Source: Pseudoalteromonas luteoviolacea NCIMB 1942 (GTDB lineage: Bacteria; Pseudomonadota; Gammaproteobacteria; Enterobacterales; Alteromonadaceae). From it: a stretch of DNA of 64,000 bases. Below are positions 26,257 through 33,671 of the stretch, in pieces. The position numbers and the translations under genes are program-made. The notes beneath the pieces were generated by a model, which saw nothing but the letters and a program-made list of their open reading frames with translations, was not told the DNA's origin and did not search any database. Position 1 is the first letter of the stretch. The number at the start of each line of letters is the position of its first letter. Location of the stretch: contig NZ_AUXT01000183.1 of NCBI RefSeq assembly GCF_001625595.1, positions 1-64,000 of the forward strand, given 5' to 3'.

Positions 26257-27519
26257 TTAATATCTAATGAGCACTGAATCTGCTTGGGTAAACGCATCAT
26301 ATCCAGAGACGATGATTTCGTCACCCTCTCTTAACCCAGCTTTGACTTCAATGTCTTTTAAACTGCTTGAACCCACTTCAATCGACACTCTTTGTGCCAT
26401 ATTGCCCTGAAGCCGATAGGCGAAGTGCCCACCCACATTCAAAAATGGTCCACGCTTAACTTTTAATACGTTTTCTTTGTTTTCTAATTGAATACGTGCG
26501 AGTACACGTTGGTTTTGACGAATACCCGAGATATCTTGACGCCTGAATTTAACACGGGTCGTGACCTCTCGATTGTTTACTTCAGGTGAAATCGCACTGA
26601 GCTCCCCAATCAACTCCTGAGCCCCGACTCTCATGACGACTTGCATCGCAAGTCTGAGTTCGTTGGCGTAGCTTTCTGGGACTTGCAACTCAACTTCATA
26701 TGCAGATAAATCGACTAGACGCATTAAGGCCTCGTTTTGAGAAACTGCGGCCTTGTTTTGCACCAATAAGTTGCCAACAATCCCCTCCACCGAAGCTCTA
26801 ATTTCAAGGTTGTTTACACGGCGTTGAATTTCTTCGACTACAAGTCTTTGTCTTTCATAACGATTTTTGGCAGAGGATAATTCGAATTTTAAAGTGTCCC
26901 GTCCAAGCGCAGCTTCTTGTTGAGCATGTGCGTAGTTTAGCTTTGCACGCGCATACTCGTCCTCCGCTTGTTCAAGATCTATTTGGCTGATTAAGCTTGC
27001 TTTGATGGACAGCTGAGCGCGGCGGTTTTCCCGTTCAGCGGCTTGTAACGAAACACTCGCTAAGTCCAATGACTTGGTCAGTGCCAAGTCTTGACGGCGG
27101 GACTCTAACTTTTGCCTCTGCCACTCTCCCTCTAAACGAGTCAACTCTGATTGTTGCTGTTTGAGTTCATTACTAAGCTCTGGGCTGCTGAGTTCAACAA
27201 TTAATTGGCCAACTTCAACTTGGTCACCGGCTTTAACGTGCAAGGTTGCAACACCGACTTCTGGACTGTACACCGTTGGCGCATGAGCTGCGACTATTTT
27301 GCCATTTGCACTGACTTCTCGTGTGAGTGTGCCCAATTCAACCCTAGCAATATCCAAATCTTGCTTAGCCACAGACAACTGAGCCGTTGTCTGTGTCATT
27401 GCACCATAGCCAAGCGCAGCCAGTAAAACGCCTAAGCCCAATCCAAATACTCTTTTGCGTTGCCAAATAGCACGTCGAGTACCTACAACAACGTCTTGTC
27501 CGCGTGTGTCCTTTATCAT
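26257..27519 (-). CDS. Periplasmic adaptor (HlyD/MacA family)
   Basis: A 420-aa membrane-fusion protein. An N-terminal membrane anchor (about 25-45) is followed by a lipoyl half, a long coiled-coil hairpin rich in Glu/Gln/Arg (about 115-235), the second lipoyl half, a beta-barrel and a membrane-proximal domain. It links the inner-membrane ABC exporter to an outer-membrane channel, which is not encoded here. I start at 27519 (AGGAA five bases upstream) rather than at the end of the longer frame. It is the first gene of the operon and lies directly below the tandem palindromes and the putative sigma-54 promoter. Confidence 0.9.
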   Translation of the reverse strand: MIKDTRGQDVVVGTRRAIWQRKRVFGLGLGVLLAALGYGAMTQTTAQLSVAKQDLDIARVELGTLTREVSANGKIVAAHAPTVYSPEVGVATLHVKAGDQVEVGQLIVELSSPELSNELKQQQSELTRLEGEWQRQKLESRRQDLALTKSLDLASVSLQAAERENRRAQLSIKASLISQIDLEQAEDEYARAKLNYAHAQQEAALGRDTLKFELSSAKNRYERQRLVVEEIQRRVNNLEIRASVEGIVGNLLVQNKAAVSQNEALMRLVDLSAYEVELQVPESYANELRLAMQVVMRVGAQELIGELSAISPEVNNREVTTRVKFRRQDISGIRQNQRVLARIQLENKENVLKVKRGPFLNVGGHFAYRLQGNMAQRVSIEVGSSSLKDIEVKAGLREGDEIIVSGYDAFTQADSVLIRY

Positions 27520-27555
27520 GGTATTTCCTGTAATTGGGTATATTGAAATAAAGGA

Positions 27556-27573
27556 ATACCAATACCATGCCAA
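27556..27573 (-). promoter_or_regulatory. Putative sigma-54 promoter of the exporter operon
   Basis: On the minus strand TTGGCATGGTATTGGTA matches the -24 element (TGGCA) and has TTGG at the -12 position with correct spacing, but GT where GC is usual. It lies between the palindromes and the adaptor start, about 40-55 bases from the ATG. The single mismatch makes this tentative; the sigma-54 regulator in the same operon supports it. Confidence 0.5.
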
Positions 27574-27620
27574 TTTTAACTAATTGTTTTTAAGTTGTTT
27601 TTAATTTTTATTGAATCACA

Positions 27621-27658
27621 TTTCTGTCCGCGGACAGAAAATGTGTCCGCCGCGGACA
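27621..27658. promoter_or_regulatory. Tandem GC-rich palindromes, likely regulator binding sites
   Basis: Two copies of a TGTCCGC-type dyad. The first, 27621-27640, is a perfect 20-bp palindrome (TTTCTGTCCG and its complement). The second, 27644-27658, is TGTCCGC-C-GCGGACA. Their centres are about 20.5 bp apart, two helical turns, so two dimers would bind the same face. They stand out as GC-rich in an AT-rich gap. The probable ligand is the sigma-54 response regulator. Confidence 0.7.
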
Positions 27659-27741
27659 GGTGAGAGGACGCGAATGATTTTGAGTGCGTGAAAACACATA
27701 AAACGCTATAGTGAGTTAAAAATTACAACGAGATACCATTT

Positions 27742-28215
27742 ATGCGTACCCTAATTTTCATTGCTCTAAGTTTACTAACGATGCCAGTGGTTGCGGCACC
27801 AGACAACATTGTTTTACTACGCCACGCCGAAAAGCAAAAGGGAATAGATCCCTCTTTGACTGCTAAAGGTATAGCGCGAGCCGAACGCTTTGCGCAAATG
27901 ATGTTGCCACTGGAGCCAACCAAGCTCTACGCGACGAACTATAATCGCACCAAAGCAACCTTAGCACCTTTGGCTGATATGATAGACACACATGTTGCCA
28001 CTTATGACGCCGGTAACTTGGATGGTTTTGCCAGAGAATTAAAGCTAAAGACTGGCACCGTTGTTGTCGCAGGCCACAGTAATACCACTCCGGTACTCGT
28101 GAAGCTACTTACTAACCGAGATGTCGAAATTGACGAAGATGAGTTTCATAAAGTGTTTATTGTTACCTTTGTGGATGATGAACCTCGACTCGAGATAAAA
28201 AGCTCCGATAAATAG
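27742..28215 (+). CDS. Secreted histidine phosphatase-superfamily protein
   Basis: A 157-aa protein with a signal peptide (about 1-18, ending VVAA). The branch-1 histidine phosphatase motif is LLRHAEK (catalytic His) and the second His is in VVAGHSNTTPV. The length and style resemble SixA/phosphoglycerate-mutase-like enzymes, but a signal peptide moves it to the periplasm, where it may act as a phosphomonoesterase. It stands alone, divergent from the exporter operon. Confidence 0.83.
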   Translation: MRTLIFIALSLLTMPVVAAPDNIVLLRHAEKQKGIDPSLTAKGIARAERFAQMMLPLEPTKLYATNYNRTKATLAPLADMIDTHVATYDAGNLDGFARELKLKTGTVVVAGHSNTTPVLVKLLTNRDVEIDEDEFHKVFIVTFVDDEPRLEIKSSDK

Positions 28216-28313
28216 TACCTCGAGAACAGTACATTACACTTTATTGGTGTAATAAAGTGTAATACACCTCGACCGCTTTTGACCCTATAGTGGACTCTAT
28301 CAGGTTCATATAA

Positions 28314-28454
28314 TTTGAGCGCATATCTAGCGAAGCACAGCAATTTATTGTTGCACTTGACCAAAAAGAAGATGGTAGCTACGTAGAAGGCAAATTGAAG
28401 TGCAACACCGCGAATCTAGATGGCAAACTCGCATGGTGCCCTGACTCAAAGTAA
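28314..28454 (+). pseudogene. C-terminal relic of a small unidentified gene
   Basis: A 46-codon frame without a start codon: an AQQFIVALDQKEDGSYVEG stretch, then KLKCNTANLDGKLAWCPDSK. It looks like the end of a real small protein with a Cys pair. A stop codon precedes it directly. The rest of the 28216-28524 gap shows no gene. Confidence 0.35.
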
Positions 28455-28524
28455 TTCCCTTTTAAAACATGCAATCAATACGTCGATAATGGGCCTAGGC
28501 ATGGGCCTTTTTTCTTTTGTATTC

Positions 28525-29964
28525 CTATAACAAACTAAATAAAGCGTCTAAACCATTTTCAATATCTTGTTCAGCTTGGCCTGCAAACCCCAAGCGGATA
28601 TGTGTATAACATGCTCTTGGACTGTGACAAAAGCTCTGCTCTAGGTGTGCATTAATGCCTGCTTGCAATAGTTTTTTAGGTAACTGAGAGACGTCTTGCT
28701 TTAAATCGACCCAATATGCCATGCCGCCTTGTGGCTTAATATATTCAATATCAAACCCTTGCTTTTGATAGCTTTGGAGCAATCTGTCCATCACATCACA
28801 GCGCTGTCTGTATAACTTTGTCATTCGCCTTAAGTGTCGCTCGAAATTCCCTGCGGCCATCCAATCTGCAACTGCCAACTGCATTAGCGCGTCATTTTTG
28901 TGATTTACGATCTGTTTTAATGCAATGAGATGTTTAAGCACCGCCTCAGATCCTGTGACGTACCCCATACGCGCACCAGCAAACATAATCTTGGAGAATG
29001 TGGCGAGATAAATGACGATTTGTGCTGGGTCATTGGCTGCCATAGGCTGCAACGGTGGACAGCTGTAATGAAATTCATGGTCGTAATCATCTTCAATGAT
29101 AAAAACCCCATGCTGAACACATAATCGATATATTTCCATGCGCCGTGACACTGGCATAGTCACGGTTGTTGGGTATTGATGTAGCGGAGTTAAATACAGC
29201 AATTTCACGCTGTTTTTTGAGAGACAACGTGCTAAGGAGTCGACGCAGAGCCCATGTTTATCTTGTTCAAGATCATAAATTTGAGCGCCAGCGGCTTGAA
29301 ATGCTTTTCTTGCTGGTGGATAGCCCAGTGCTTCCATTGCCACTCCCAGCCCTGCTTGAATAAAAGCCTGTCCGATAAGAAATAGTGCTTCTTGAGAACC
29401 ATTACATACTAAAATATCGTCACATGTTAGCCCTCGTGCAGTACGCAAATAGTGTTGTAACTGAGTCCTTAAAGACAGTTCCCCGGCAACACTTTGATAG
29501 TGTAATGATGCTGCACTCGCATTTCGACAGACTCGGTTCATGCTACGGCGGAACTCGTCGAAGGGAAAAAATGCAACATCAGGTAACCCTCCTGCGAAGT
29601 TATATTTGTATTTTGTTGGTAGGGTTAGATCTTCGTGCTCCACCGTATATGCAAACTGCGGGTTAATTGGGCCTGTCTCGTCCGTTTTCTGCAAAGTTCC
29701 CACACTGTCAACAATCGGGAGCTGCGTATTTACCTGATAGCCTTTTCTAACCCGAGAAAGCAGCCAACCTTCAGCCACAAGATTTTGCATTGCGGTCATC
29801 ACTGTGTGTCGATTAACTTCGAAAAGTAGCCCCAATTGACGCGCGGAAGGTAATTCATCACCGGGTTTTAACTGACCGGCCTGGATCGCTTCGCGAATTT
29901 GGCTTGCAAGTTGAACATATTTAGCTTGTTGAGTGTTACTGTCTAAAGGCCTACCTGAAAACAT
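28525..29964 (-). CDS. MocR-family regulator (GntR helix-turn-helix plus aminotransferase domain)
   Basis: A 479-aa MocR/PdxR-like regulator. The N-terminal winged helix (about 15-80) contains LPSARQLGLLFEVNRHTVMTAMQNL. The C-terminal part is a fold-type I aminotransferase with the pyridoxal-phosphate Lys in TFSKIMFAGARMGY and IEDDYDHEFHY as the cofactor-ring segment. Such proteins sense PLP or an amino-acid adduct and are activators or repressors, not usually catalysts. I start at 29964 because the longer frame adds residues unlike the family. It is divergent from the GNAT-PaiB pair, its probable target, and a direct repeat lies between them. Confidence 0.9.
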   Translation of the reverse strand: MFSGRPLDSNTQQAKYVQLASQIREAIQAGQLKPGDELPSARQLGLLFEVNRHTVMTAMQNLVAEGWLLSRVRKGYQVNTQLPIVDSVGTLQKTDETGPINPQFAYTVEHEDLTLPTKYKYNFAGGLPDVAFFPFDEFRRSMNRVCRNASAASLHYQSVAGELSLRTQLQHYLRTARGLTCDDILVCNGSQEALFLIGQAFIQAGLGVAMEALGYPPARKAFQAAGAQIYDLEQDKHGLCVDSLARCLSKNSVKLLYLTPLHQYPTTVTMPVSRRMEIYRLCVQHGVFIIEDDYDHEFHYSCPPLQPMAANDPAQIVIYLATFSKIMFAGARMGYVTGSEAVLKHLIALKQIVNHKNDALMQLAVADWMAAGNFERHLRRMTKLYRQRCDVMDRLLQSYQKQGFDIEYIKPQGGMAYWVDLKQDVSQLPKKLLQAGINAHLEQSFCHSPRACYTHIRLGFAGQAEQDIENGLDALFSLL

Positions 29965-30026
29965 AATACCTGCTACTAAGTATAAAGCTTTTAATACACT
30001 ACAAAACTCTGTTTCCCAGTACAAGC

Positions 30027-30086
30027 TGGTATAGCTAATTTTTTAAATCTGGTTGTTTTAACCAACCCAGAAGTGGATATGCTAAT
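30027..30086. promoter_or_regulatory. Direct repeat in the MocR/GNAT intergenic region
   Basis: TGG-N4-GCTAAT occurs twice on the plus strand, at 30027-30039 (TGGTATAGCTAAT) and 30074-30086 (TGGATATGCTAAT), starts 47 bases apart. MocR regulators such as GabR and PdxR are known to bind direct repeats. An imperfect dyad GGTTG...CAACC lies between them. Confidence 0.45.
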
Positions 30087-30148
30087 AGCCATACCTTGTG
30101 AGATTTACCCCACACTACTAGTTCATTGCACGTGCGAAAGGAGTTTTT

Positions 30149-30724
30149 ATGTTTGAAGCAACTGTATTATCCACAGATAAAGTGTGCCTAGAACCTTTAT
30201 CAGAAAAACATTTAGAACAGTTACAAAAAGTCGGAGAAGCTGAAGCAATATGGCGCTGGGTACCAAGTAAATACTGTGCAACACCAAAAGTATTAAAAGA
30301 CTGGTTTGAACAAACGGCGCAATTTGATGCCAAAGAACAAATTGTTTTTGCCATTATTGATATAGCAACAGGTGCCGTGACCGGCAACACCCGTATTTTT
30401 CGCCTTGATGAAGATAATTTGCAAGCCGAAATTGGCCACACATTTATTGGCCTAGAATGGCAGCGCAGCCATATCAACACTCATGCAAAGTACTTACTGC
30501 TACGACATGCCTTCGATCAATTAGGGCTAGTGAGAGTTGAGTTTCAAACCCACGAGCAAAATCATAAATCTCGCAGCGCGATTGCCAGATTAGGTGCTCA
30601 CTTTGAAGGGGTACACCTAAAAAATAGAAAGTTACCAGATGGAAGTTTTCGTAACACCGCACGTTTTAGCATCACCGATGACACGTGGCCAGAGGTTAAA
30701 TCGCGTTTGGAGGGCTGGTTATGA
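30149..30724 (+). CDS. GNAT N-acetyltransferase (RimJ/RimL-like)
   Basis: A 191-aa GNAT enzyme. The fold starts with a VLST...LEPLSEKHLEQL strand-helix typical of the RimJ/RimL group, and the acetyl-CoA loop appears as GLEWQRSHINTHAKYLLLRHAF, followed by VEFQTHEQNHKSRSAIARLGAHFEG. That last segment is the family's acceptor-side signature. AAAGGAG precedes the ATG. The next gene overlaps by ATGA. It is the first gene of a pair divergent from a MocR regulator, so it may acetylate a polyamine or related amine; the substrate is inference. Confidence 0.88.
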   Translation: MFEATVLSTDKVCLEPLSEKHLEQLQKVGEAEAIWRWVPSKYCATPKVLKDWFEQTAQFDAKEQIVFAIIDIATGAVTGNTRIFRLDEDNLQAEIGHTFIGLEWQRSHINTHAKYLLLRHAFDQLGLVRVEFQTHEQNHKSRSAIARLGAHFEGVHLKNRKLPDGSFRNTARFSITDDTWPEVKSRLEGWL

Positions 30725-31317
30725 GTTACCCTCCAAAAGACTATGTTGAATCAAACAAAGTTGAGTTATTTGACATCATTGAGCGATACCCATTGGCAAC
30801 GTTGTTTTGCCAATCTCATGACATGGACCATAACATGAGCACCCATAGCTGTCATATGCCGCTGAGCCTATGTAAAGAATCGCTCACGCTATACGGCCAT
30901 GCCAATCCAGAGAATCCATTAAAAAAGTTTAAAGGCAAGCAAATACACTGCGTCTTTCATGGCCCCAATACATACCTTTCCCCTGCTCAGGTAAATAGTA
31001 TTAAGTTGCCAACATGGGATTATGCAACTGTTCATATCCAAGCAGCGCTGCATGAGATTGAAGAGTTTGATAAACAGGTAGAGGTTTTACATCATATGCT
31101 CATTGCTTTTGAAACAAATTCTCAGCCATGGCAATTGAGTGCGGTGCCAGAAAAACAGCTAATTGCCATGTGTAAAAGCCTACTGTTCTTTGAACTCAAA
31201 GTAAAACATATCACTGGCCAATTTAAATTAAGTCAAAACAAACCGGCTGAAACACGAAGCGAAATAGCCAACCTGTTAAGCGCCTCGAAATCCGAAATGA
31301 GTCCATATTACCAATAG
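30721..31317 (+). CDS. PaiB-like FMN-binding protein
   Basis: A 198-aa protein of the FMN-binding negative regulator (PaiB) family. Visible landmarks are ERYPLATLFCQS near the start, GPNTYLSPAQV, LPTWDYATVHIQ (the conserved P-T-W-x-Y-x-x-V-H) and a late ITGQFKLSQNKP. In Bacillus, PaiA is an acetyltransferase and PaiB is paired with it; here too a GNAT gene precedes and overlaps by four bases (ATGA). The MocR regulator next door probably controls the pair. It should be cytoplasmic and flavin-bound; its true reaction is not known. Confidence 0.85.
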   Translation: MSYPPKDYVESNKVELFDIIERYPLATLFCQSHDMDHNMSTHSCHMPLSLCKESLTLYGHANPENPLKKFKGKQIHCVFHGPNTYLSPAQVNSIKLPTWDYATVHIQAALHEIEEFDKQVEVLHHMLIAFETNSQPWQLSAVPEKQLIAMCKSLLFFELKVKHITGQFKLSQNKPAETRSEIANLLSASKSEMSPYYQ

Positions 31318-31670
31318 CTTAAGAGGCGCTACCAACGCGCTTCTTGCGCCCTTGTGGTGGCGCCAAAAATTGCAACACCATCACGGCATTTATGATAATT
31401 TAAACATCGAGTATTCGTATCCAATGCAAATGGAGAGCACAGTGGAAGTTTTAGCTCAAAAACCCTATTCGTGATCACTCCTTCGTGACGGAAATGAGTA
31501 TATCTTCTCAGCTGTTCAAGGTGGTCATGCAATAACTAGCCGAGAGATTACCCCAATCGCACGAGAAGTTAGTTATACGAAGCCTATGGCGAAGAAGTTT
31601 TAGACAACTTGGCAAGGCAAGTTAATCAGTGAAGCGTTTGCTGTATGGCACAAAAAGGGGACTGGCTAAA
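31318..31670. other. No intact gene; possible coding remnant
   Basis: Short protein-like runs on the plus strand (YIFSAVQGGHAITSREITPIA followed by stops) suggest a decayed gene at about 31480-31670. I see no signal strong enough to name it. Confidence 0.3.
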
Positions 31671-31679
31671 TACCAATGC

Positions 31680-31700
31680 AAAAAAACCGCCCAAAGGCGG
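31680..31700 (-). terminator. Intrinsic terminator of the small heat shock gene
   Basis: On the minus strand CCGCC-TTTG-GGCGG is followed by seven T. It lies about 40 bases after the ibpA-like stop. Confidence 0.8.
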
Positions 31701-31742
31701 CTGGTTGGAAACTTAACAACAAGTCACAAGGAGAATTTTTAA

Positions 31743-32189
31743 CTACTGTTCAATCAATTTGTTTGGGGCAATCTCTATTTTTCTTGGCTTCATCGCTTCA
31801 GGTATTTCTCTTTCTAGGTCAATCACTAATAAGCCGTTTTCTAATTCTGCACCCAATACTTTTATATGGTCACCGAGTTGGAACTTTCGCTCGAAGTTAC
31901 GCTCTGCAATACCTTGATGAATAAACTTTCTTTCTTGTTGTGCATCTTTATCGCTTTTTTCACCGGTTACGATGAGCGTATTGTTTTCTGACTGCAACGA
32001 CAGCTCTTGCTCTGAAAAGCCTGCCACTGCCATGGTAATTTGGTACTTATCTTCATCCAAAGCTTCGATGTTATAAGGAGGAAATCCAGATTGCTTTTCG
32101 GAACTTCTTTGAGCAGAATCCATCAGTGAAGCAAGGTGGTCTAGGCCAATAAATGAACGATAAAGTGGTGATAAATCTACTGTACGCAT
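31743..32189 (-). CDS. ibpA: Small heat shock protein (Hsp20/IbpA-like)
   Basis: A 148-aa Hsp20 chaperone. The N-terminus (MRTVDLSPLYRSFIGLDHL) is the enterobacterial IbpA type, and the alpha-crystallin domain runs from about 35 to 130 (PPYNIEALDEDKYQITMAVAGF; GIAERNFERKFQL; ENGLLVIDLEREIPE). The C-terminal tail has a P-R-K-I-E-I motif of the I-x-I type. It holds unfolding proteins for refolding by DnaK/ClpB. I start at 32189 because the family N-terminus begins there; nine earlier codons are excluded. A ROSE-like hairpin masks its ribosome site. Confidence 0.93.
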   Translation of the reverse strand: MRTVDLSPLYRSFIGLDHLASLMDSAQRSSEKQSGFPPYNIEALDEDKYQITMAVAGFSEQELSLQSENNTLIVTGEKSDKDAQQERKFIHQGIAERNFERKFQLGDHIKVLGAELENGLLVIDLEREIPEAMKPRKIEIAPNKLIEQ

Positions 32190-32195
32190 AATAAT

Positions 32196-32211
32196 ATCCT
32201 CGTTAAGCGAT
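32196..32211 (-). promoter_or_regulatory. ROSE-like RNA thermometer hairpin
   Basis: In the mRNA, AUCGCU-UAACG-AGGAU lies six bases before the ATG. AUC-CU pairs with AGGAU, leaving a bulged G, the arrangement of the U(U/C)GCU/AGGA stem in ROSE elements upstream of ibpA genes. It would close the ribosome site at low temperature. Only the last hairpin is judged here. Confidence 0.6.
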
Positions 32212-32475
32212 AACAATGCTATTCACCCTCAAAAAATGAGCAATAAATAGCTTTAAAAACATATGGTTATTTAAATTTCAGGCCCCTATCGGCGACCTCA
32301 TAAACATATCTATGGACACATCACTTTCTTTTCAAGGATTATCTTGGAAAAAATTTTTAATTATTTTTAAGATTTTGAATTTAAACAATTAAATAAATTG
32401 TGAAATTTGATTTGTCGCTACTAGCTAGTCAATTACCAGCAGCGGATCTTTGAGCCCAAAAGAAGCCTTACAAAC

Positions 32476-33588
32476 CTAAAATAAGGTTGTATCAGGTTTT
32501 GGAGCGTGTTCTTTAAATAAAAACCTCAGCTCCTGAGGAGGCTTTTTTAAGCTTCCAAGAATAGCACTGATTTTTTCAGCATTATCACCAAACTCCTCAA
32601 TCAAACCCACCAAGTTATCACTGGAACTGGCAATAAGTTCGTCCAGATCATTTTCATCTTGTAGATCAAATTGAGAAATTAACCCTGAATCAAACAATTG
32701 TGTCTTTAGTTTACTGCTTGATTTAAATTTTGCGTCTTTCAAATTTGCCAATATTTCTTTATTGGTTTTCTCAATGGTTAAAATTTGAGCTACCATATCA
32801 GCCCGACGACTAAGGTTGCTAAGAGCAAGTTCCAATGCATCCATAACATGAGCGCAAATGTCGGTTAACTCACCAACATTTTTAACCAGTAAAATACTGC
32901 TACTCCAATTAAATACCATGGGACCATGCTCAAACTGATGGATACGCTCAAAATCCTCGTGATGTAACAACAACTCTCTCTCTAGCTTAGCTACATTGCC
33001 TGACGCACTCCCAATCTGTTCTCGCCCTTTAAAATGCACAACAGCACGCATGTCTAAATTTGTCATTGTGTTGATAAACACCCTTTGCAGCGCATCAAAG
33101 TCACTGCAAAAATGTGTCGCTTGCATAAATAGACTAATTGATTTCATACACGCATTTTGCCGTTGCAGATCGAGTAATAGAGATTCCTTTTCATCAATAT
33201 CAGCATGCGCTTCGAAATAATCGTGATCCGCTTCTAATATTTCCACGACCTTGGTTTTGAGCTGATCTGGATGAGTGGTTTTACAAACGTATTCATTGGC
33301 GCCTATCTCAAAAGCTTGCAAACGACAATCTGACGAAGACAAATTTGATATAAAAACAATGGGGGTGTGGCTCAGATGCTCAATTTTCCTCAGTTCCGAA
33401 CAGGTTGCGTATCCATCAATACCTTCCATGATAATGTCGAGCAAAATTACATGAGGCTTAATTTGAGTGGCAATACGAATGCCCTCTTCACCACTGCAAG
33501 CAACTGACACATCATACTCACAGAATGTTTGCTGTAAAAGCGCTCGATATGTTTTGTCATCATCAATTACCAAAACACGAGTTGTCAT
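32476..33588 (-). CDS. Response regulator with unknown C-terminal sensory-like domain
   Basis: A 370-aa protein. The receiver domain (about 3-120) has the acidic pair DDD at 9-11, the phospho-acceptor Asp near 53 (ILLDIIMEGIDG) and Lys near 102. After it comes a coiled-coil linker (about 130-150) and a domain of about 200 residues with no motif I recognise; its order recalls GAF folds. No DNA-binding or enzymatic motif is present. A paralogue with the same layout lies at 62459-63628. It follows the hybrid kinase by 83 bases and likely takes its phosphate. Confidence 0.75.
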   Translation of the reverse strand: MTTRVLVIDDDKTYRALLQQTFCEYDVSVACSGEEGIRIATQIKPHVILLDIIMEGIDGYATCSELRKIEHLSHTPIVFISNLSSSDCRLQAFEIGANEYVCKTTHPDQLKTKVVEILEADHDYFEAHADIDEKESLLLDLQRQNACMKSISLFMQATHFCSDFDALQRVFINTMTNLDMRAVVHFKGREQIGSASGNVAKLERELLLHHEDFERIHQFEHGPMVFNWSSSILLVKNVGELTDICAHVMDALELALSNLSRRADMVAQILTIEKTNKEILANLKDAKFKSSSKLKTQLFDSGLISQFDLQDENDLDELIASSSDNLVGLIEEFGDNAEKISAILGSLKKPPQELRFLFKEHAPKPDTTLF

Positions 33589-33671
33589 TTTAGGTCCCTT
33601 TCATTAACTAGCCTAATCAAAATATAGACGGAAAATTAAAAAGCATGTGTTTCTGCCTGCCATTTATTCCT

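Noticed and set aside
27621-27640. The 20-bp palindrome as a transcription terminator
   Set aside because: No T-run follows on either strand, and a second copy of the same dyad lies two helical turns away, which suits a protein-binding site better.
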